Positions 47,065-49,298 of a DNA stretch of 49,298 bases are shown here, piece after piece. Source of the DNA: an uncultured Thalassolituus sp. (GTDB lineage Bacteria; Pseudomonadota; Gammaproteobacteria; Pseudomonadales; Oceanobacteraceae); assembly GCA_913061435.1 (NCBI GenBank), contig CAJXUK010000022.1:1-49298 (forward strand). The letters run 5' to 3'. The notes under the pieces are model-generated. The model saw only the letters and a list, made by a program, of their open reading frames with translations, ran no database searches and was not told the DNA's origin. Position 1 is the stretch's first letter. Each line of letters starts with the position of its first letter. A program made the translations under genes and the position numbers.

Positions 47065-47580
47065 GAGAGATTTTCCTAGGGGTGTGCAGACAAGAAGTGC
47101 ATAAAAAATAAGGTGCATACTCAAGAGGTACGCACTGAAGATGGCGCATCATATAGAATTAACAGCGAATTGTCGAGGACAGCCGTGAATCGCTGATTAA
47201 GAAACACACCGCTGATTGAGGATCAAATTGCGCCTTTAACGGTAAATGACACATTTTTAAAGCATGCCTATACATACAGTTGATTTTCAACTATTGGGTA
47301 TAATTATGCGCGTTTGCACGACTTTTTATTTAAATATGCGCGCTTGCACTGGTTCTATTTATAAATATATAGCAGAATCAATACATTATAAAAATGAGCT
47401 CTAAATAACAGGACCCTCGTTATTTAGACAAATGCGCATGCGCGTATTTCTGGAAAGATAAATGGAGCTTGGAAATGGATTTCGTAAATACCCAAGTAAA
47501 ATCAAATATTTGTGTGCAAGTAGTGACAACCTTTGTGGGTGAGCCACTTCCGTGCAAACGCGCATGCGCACGATTAAAAT
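47065..47580. other. Repeat-rich region upstream of the first putative cassette
   Basis: This 516-bp non-coding stretch holds ATGCGCGTTTGCACG (47306-47320), its near-copy TATGCGCGCTTGCAC at 47335-47349 (30 bp on), the palindrome GCGCATGCGC twice (47434-47443 and 47560-47569), and CGTGCAAACGCGCAT (47551-47565), the exact 15-bp inverse of the first copy. A 9-bp perfect dyad CTAAATAAC/GTTATTTAG lies at 47401-47427. No open frame is convincing. The region could be a degenerate attI or attC, an operator cluster or a small mobile remnant; I cannot decide. Confidence 0.5.
47344..47371 (+). promoter_or_regulatory. Candidate promoter reading toward the cassettes
   Basis: TTGCAC (47344-47349), a 16-bp spacer and TATATA (47366-47371) resemble a sigma-70 promoter. 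The -35 lies inside the second copy of the GCGC/TTGCAC repeat, so a repeat-binding protein could cover it. Transcription would run rightwards to the gene at 47595. Confidence 0.4.
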
Positions 47581-47581
47581 G

Positions 47582-48197
47582 TTAAGGGAAGTATATGAAT
47601 AAATTTAATCTATTAATAACATCTATGCTGATTTCAGTGAGTGCAAATTCAGTGGAGCCAGCATCTGATATTGGAAAGATACAAGCTGATAATGCTGTGA
47701 AGTTATTCTTTTCAACATGCGTGGCGTCAGAAGGAAAGCGTGCTGATCTTATGACTGCTGCTAATTCACTTAAAATGCAAAAGATGAATGGGCCTGCAAC
47801 AGCACATTTCATTGGGACATCTGCTGCGATTGGTTGGTTGCAGCATAAAGATTCAGGTAGTTATATTCTTAGTTCTATGGACACTGGCATGTGTTCTATC
47901 ATGTCAAGATTAAATGATAAGGATCATCTTATCGCTATGCTATCTGATTGGCTGCCTAAAGAAGAGGCTGGCTTTAAAACTAAAAAAATTAATGAGAGTG
48001 ATGTTAACGGATTAGCTTCAGTAAGTTATTTGGTTACTGCCAAATCAGGCCAATCATTTAAAGTTGTTGCATCAGCTTCAAATAAGAAAAACGTAAAGCT
48101 TCAAGGGCTTATCTCTTATGAAAGAGTCAGCCCTTAACAAAGCATTCGTGATCGTGCCTTCGGCACTGGGACGCTTTCGCGCCCCACAATATTGGCG
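47582..48197 (+). mobile_element. Putative integron gene cassette 1
   Basis: The proposed cassette runs from TTAAGGG (after G47581) to the G of GTTAAAT at 48197, 616 bp. It holds one gene and ends in an attC-like site. The decisive clue is that G+TTAAGGG, the core that would re-form in the circular cassette, is an exact 8-base complement of CCCTTAAC (48131-48138), the first arm of the attC. AAGGGAAG in the opening bases also serves as the Shine-Dalgarno of the gene. No integrase gene is in the window. Confidence 0.65.
47595..48137 (+). CDS. Small exported hypothetical protein (cassette gene)
   Basis: This 180-residue protein has a short signal peptide (NLLITSMLISVSANS, cut near residue 19). 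The mature part has two cysteines (STCVAS, GMCSIM) about 57 residues apart and an all-purpose alpha/beta look with no recognised motif. It is probably periplasmic or secreted. Its TAA stop lies inside the attC first arm, a typical feature of cassette genes. The Shine-Dalgarno AAGGGAAG is 5 nt from the ATG. Confidence 0.75.
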   Translation: MNKFNLLITSMLISVSANSVEPASDIGKIQADNAVKLFFSTCVASEGKRADLMTAANSLKMQKMNGPATAHFIGTSAAIGWLQHKDSGSYILSSMDTGMCSIMSRLNDKDHLIAMLSDWLPKEEAGFKTKKINESDVNGLASVSYLVTAKSGQSFKVVASASNKKNVKLQGLISYERVSP

Positions 48198-48203
48198 TTA
48201 AAT
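48132..48203 (+). mobile_element. attC-like recombination site of cassette 1
   Basis: The 72-bp site begins CCTTAAC-AAAGC and ends GGC-GTTAAAT, matching the attC scheme RYYYAAC ... GTTRRRY apart from the first base. Between the arms are GTGCC-TTC-GGCAC (48154-48166) and GGG-a-CGC-TTTC-GCG-CCC (48168-48184), giving a folded, imperfectly symmetric structure. The inner arms ATT-c-GTG and CAC-AAT pair around one extra base, as expected for an extrahelical base. Confidence 0.65.
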
Positions 48204-48240
48204 AATAAAAATTATCAAGTTACTAAGAGTAGGAAAAAAC

Positions 48241-49146
48241 ATGAAAATTAAACAATTAACAGCATTTAGTATTCTTGCTGCAACAACCACATTAGCTTAC
48301 GCAGATTATCAAGGGCAAATTGATGTTGGGGTGCAGAGTCAAACTTTAGCGTTTGATGATACCAATGATGAATACCTTGAAACATCTACAACAGTTCTTG
48401 AAGCCCGTTATTATCTAGATGCTGTTGCAAGCGAGAATAAGCCTGTGAGAGAAGCTGCTTTTATGGGGCGAAATAGTTACATTCGAACAGGGTTTATCCA
48501 AAGTGATATTGAACAAGGCACCGCAGATGATTCAACGGATAACTTGTTCGTTCGAGCTGATATTCATATTGGTGAAACAGATTTTCGTGTCGGTGGTGAA
48601 TTAAGCACTTATAGTGAAGACAACGATGATCTAAGCGCTACTAGTTTTTCAGCATTTTTTGGTTGGTACCCTACTGAAATGGGCTTGTTAACTATAGAGC
48701 TTGAGTCTGTATCCGGTGATGACAAATTAGATAGTGATTATACAAGCACAGATCTGATTGTTGCTTACAAGCAAGTGATACCTTTAGCTGATACACTGCT
48801 ATCTGTCGGTGGCGGCATTAAGTCAGGATCCACAGGAGTTGAACTTGCTGCTGGAAACTCTCAAGAAGAAGACCTTGTAAGCACGCAGATTTTTGCTCAA
48901 TGGTATCCGACACAGCAATTTAGTTTTGGTGCACGTATCGACTCTACTGTAACAGATTACAACTATAGTAATACTGATACCCGTTCCGAATCAGGCTTCT
49001 ACGTTAACGCCACCTATGACTTTAATGAACTGATTGGCCTTAGTGCAGAAGTTGGATCGTTGAGTGCGACAAATGATAATCTTCTTGGCAACGATACTGA
49101 TGAATCAGGCAGCAGTGCTAACCTTGCTTTACAAATGCGCTTCTAA
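48241..49146 (+). CDS. Outer-membrane beta-barrel protein (porin-like, cassette gene)
   Basis: This 301-residue protein has a signal peptide cut after TTLAYA (residue 21). The mature chain is built of alternating amphipathic strands with aromatic ends (RYYLDAV, FFGWYPTEMGLLTIELESV, IFAQWYPTQQFSFGARIDSTV, FYVNATYDFNELIGLSAEVG) and acidic loops, and it ends LALQMRF, a C-terminal Phe of the outer-membrane assembly type. It is probably a barrel of 12-16 strands; the ligand is unknown. The Shine-Dalgarno is TAGGA. It carries its own terminator, which is unusual for a cassette gene. Confidence 0.78.
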   Translation: MKIKQLTAFSILAATTTLAYADYQGQIDVGVQSQTLAFDDTNDEYLETSTTVLEARYYLDAVASENKPVREAAFMGRNSYIRTGFIQSDIEQGTADDSTDNLFVRADIHIGETDFRVGGELSTYSEDNDDLSATSFSAFFGWYPTEMGLLTIELESVSGDDKLDSDYTSTDLIVAYKQVIPLADTLLSVGGGIKSGSTGVELAAGNSQEEDLVSTQIFAQWYPTQQFSFGARIDSTVTDYNYSNTDTRSESGFYVNATYDFNELIGLSAEVGSLSATNDNLLGNDTDESGSSANLALQMRF

Positions 49147-49164
49147 TCTATAGAAAGATTGTTG

Positions 49165-49192
49165 AAAAGGCGCTTTTAAAGCGCCTTTTTTA
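49165..49192 (+). terminator. Rho-independent terminator of the barrel gene
   Basis: GGCGCTTT-T-AAAGCGCC (49169-49185) forms a strong stem with a minimal loop, followed by TTTTTT. It lies 22 bp beyond the stop codon. The A-run at its left also allows termination leftwards. Confidence 0.93.
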
Positions 49193-49223
49193 TTGTCAAT
49201 ATTATGTGTCCGTAACTCTGAAC

Positions 49224-49298
49224 ACTTAACAAGTTTGTGCACAGGACTTAATTTCCGTTCCGCTTTTGGGCATTGCTTCGCAATTATATGCCCAAAAA
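49224..49298 (+). mobile_element. attC-like recombination site of cassette 2 (partial)
   Basis: It begins with ACTTAAC-AAG, a perfect RYYYAAC arm, and contains GTTTGTGCACAGGAC, followed by a large hairpin. In the hairpin TTTTGGGCAT (49264-49273) pairs with ATGCCCAAAA (49288-49297), with an inner TTGC-TTC-GCAA. The second half, including GTTRRRY, is beyond the window, so the call is provisional. Confidence 0.55.

Larger units (their letters stand above)
48198..49298 (+). mobile_element. Putative integron gene cassette 2 (right end off the window)
   Basis: This starts at TTAAAT after the attC of cassette 1 and continues past the window edge. It holds the beta-barrel gene at 48241, its terminator and the left part of a second attC-like site. 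The first arm ACTTAAC (49224-49230) is complementary to GTTAAAT at the cassette start except for one base, as expected for one cassette. Confidence 0.55.

Overview
The window looks like a chromosomal segment of a moderately AT-rich marine gammaproteobacterium of the Oceanospirillales/Pseudomonadales type. The evidence is the rlmKL-rmf-pyrD gene order, a six-gene Na+-NQR operon, a 180-kDa NAD-glutamate dehydrogenase, mfd followed by csiV, a class I lipase with its dedicated foldase, and a long-form GAPDH. The organism assignment is inference, because no rRNA is present. No rRNA, tRNA, insertion sequence or CRISPR array was seen.

Layout. 1-4.8 kb: rlmKL (cut by the window edge), rmf, pyrD, a DUF2835 protein and an RlmI-like methyltransferase. 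4.9-9.7 kb: the giant NAD-GDH. 10.1-17.3 kb: a moxR-DUF58-DUF4381-batA-batB-batD operon (Bat aerotolerance type) with a strongly repetitive tail in BatB. 17.4-22 kb: a hotdog thioesterase, then a signalling set of stand-alone receiver, CheC-like protein and PAS plus degenerate GGDEF protein, followed by radD. 22-26.6 kb: a fatty-acid desaturase, an AraC regulator, and secreted lipase plus foldase. 26.7-30.4 kb: an enoyl-CoA hydratase/acyl-CoA dehydrogenase pair with a divergent GlxA-like regulator. 30.7-32.5 kb: two orphan periplasmic solute-binding proteins. 32.7-38.5 kb: nqrABCDEF. 38.8-45.0 kb: GAPDH, mfd and csiV. 45.0-47.1 kb: a small hypothetical protein and an ABC-F ATPase of the YbiT type.

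The right end (about 47.3-49.3 kb) differs from the rest. A cluster of GCGC/TTGCAC repeats is followed by what look like two integron-type gene cassettes. One carries a small exported protein, and its attC-like site begins at the stop codon. The other carries a beta-barrel outer-membrane protein with its own terminator, and a second attC-like site is cut by the window end. The first cassette's opening bases are exactly complementary to the first arm of its attC, as expected for a cassette. No integrase gene is visible.

A second theme is the abundance of 11-15-bp direct tandem repeats. Those inside genes have units of 12 or 15 bp (in frame); those between genes have units of 11, 13, 14 or 15 bp. 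Functionally, lipase/foldase, the desaturase, the thioesterase and the beta-oxidation pair point to a lipid-using lifestyle, and Na+-NQR to a marine sodium-based respiratory chain.
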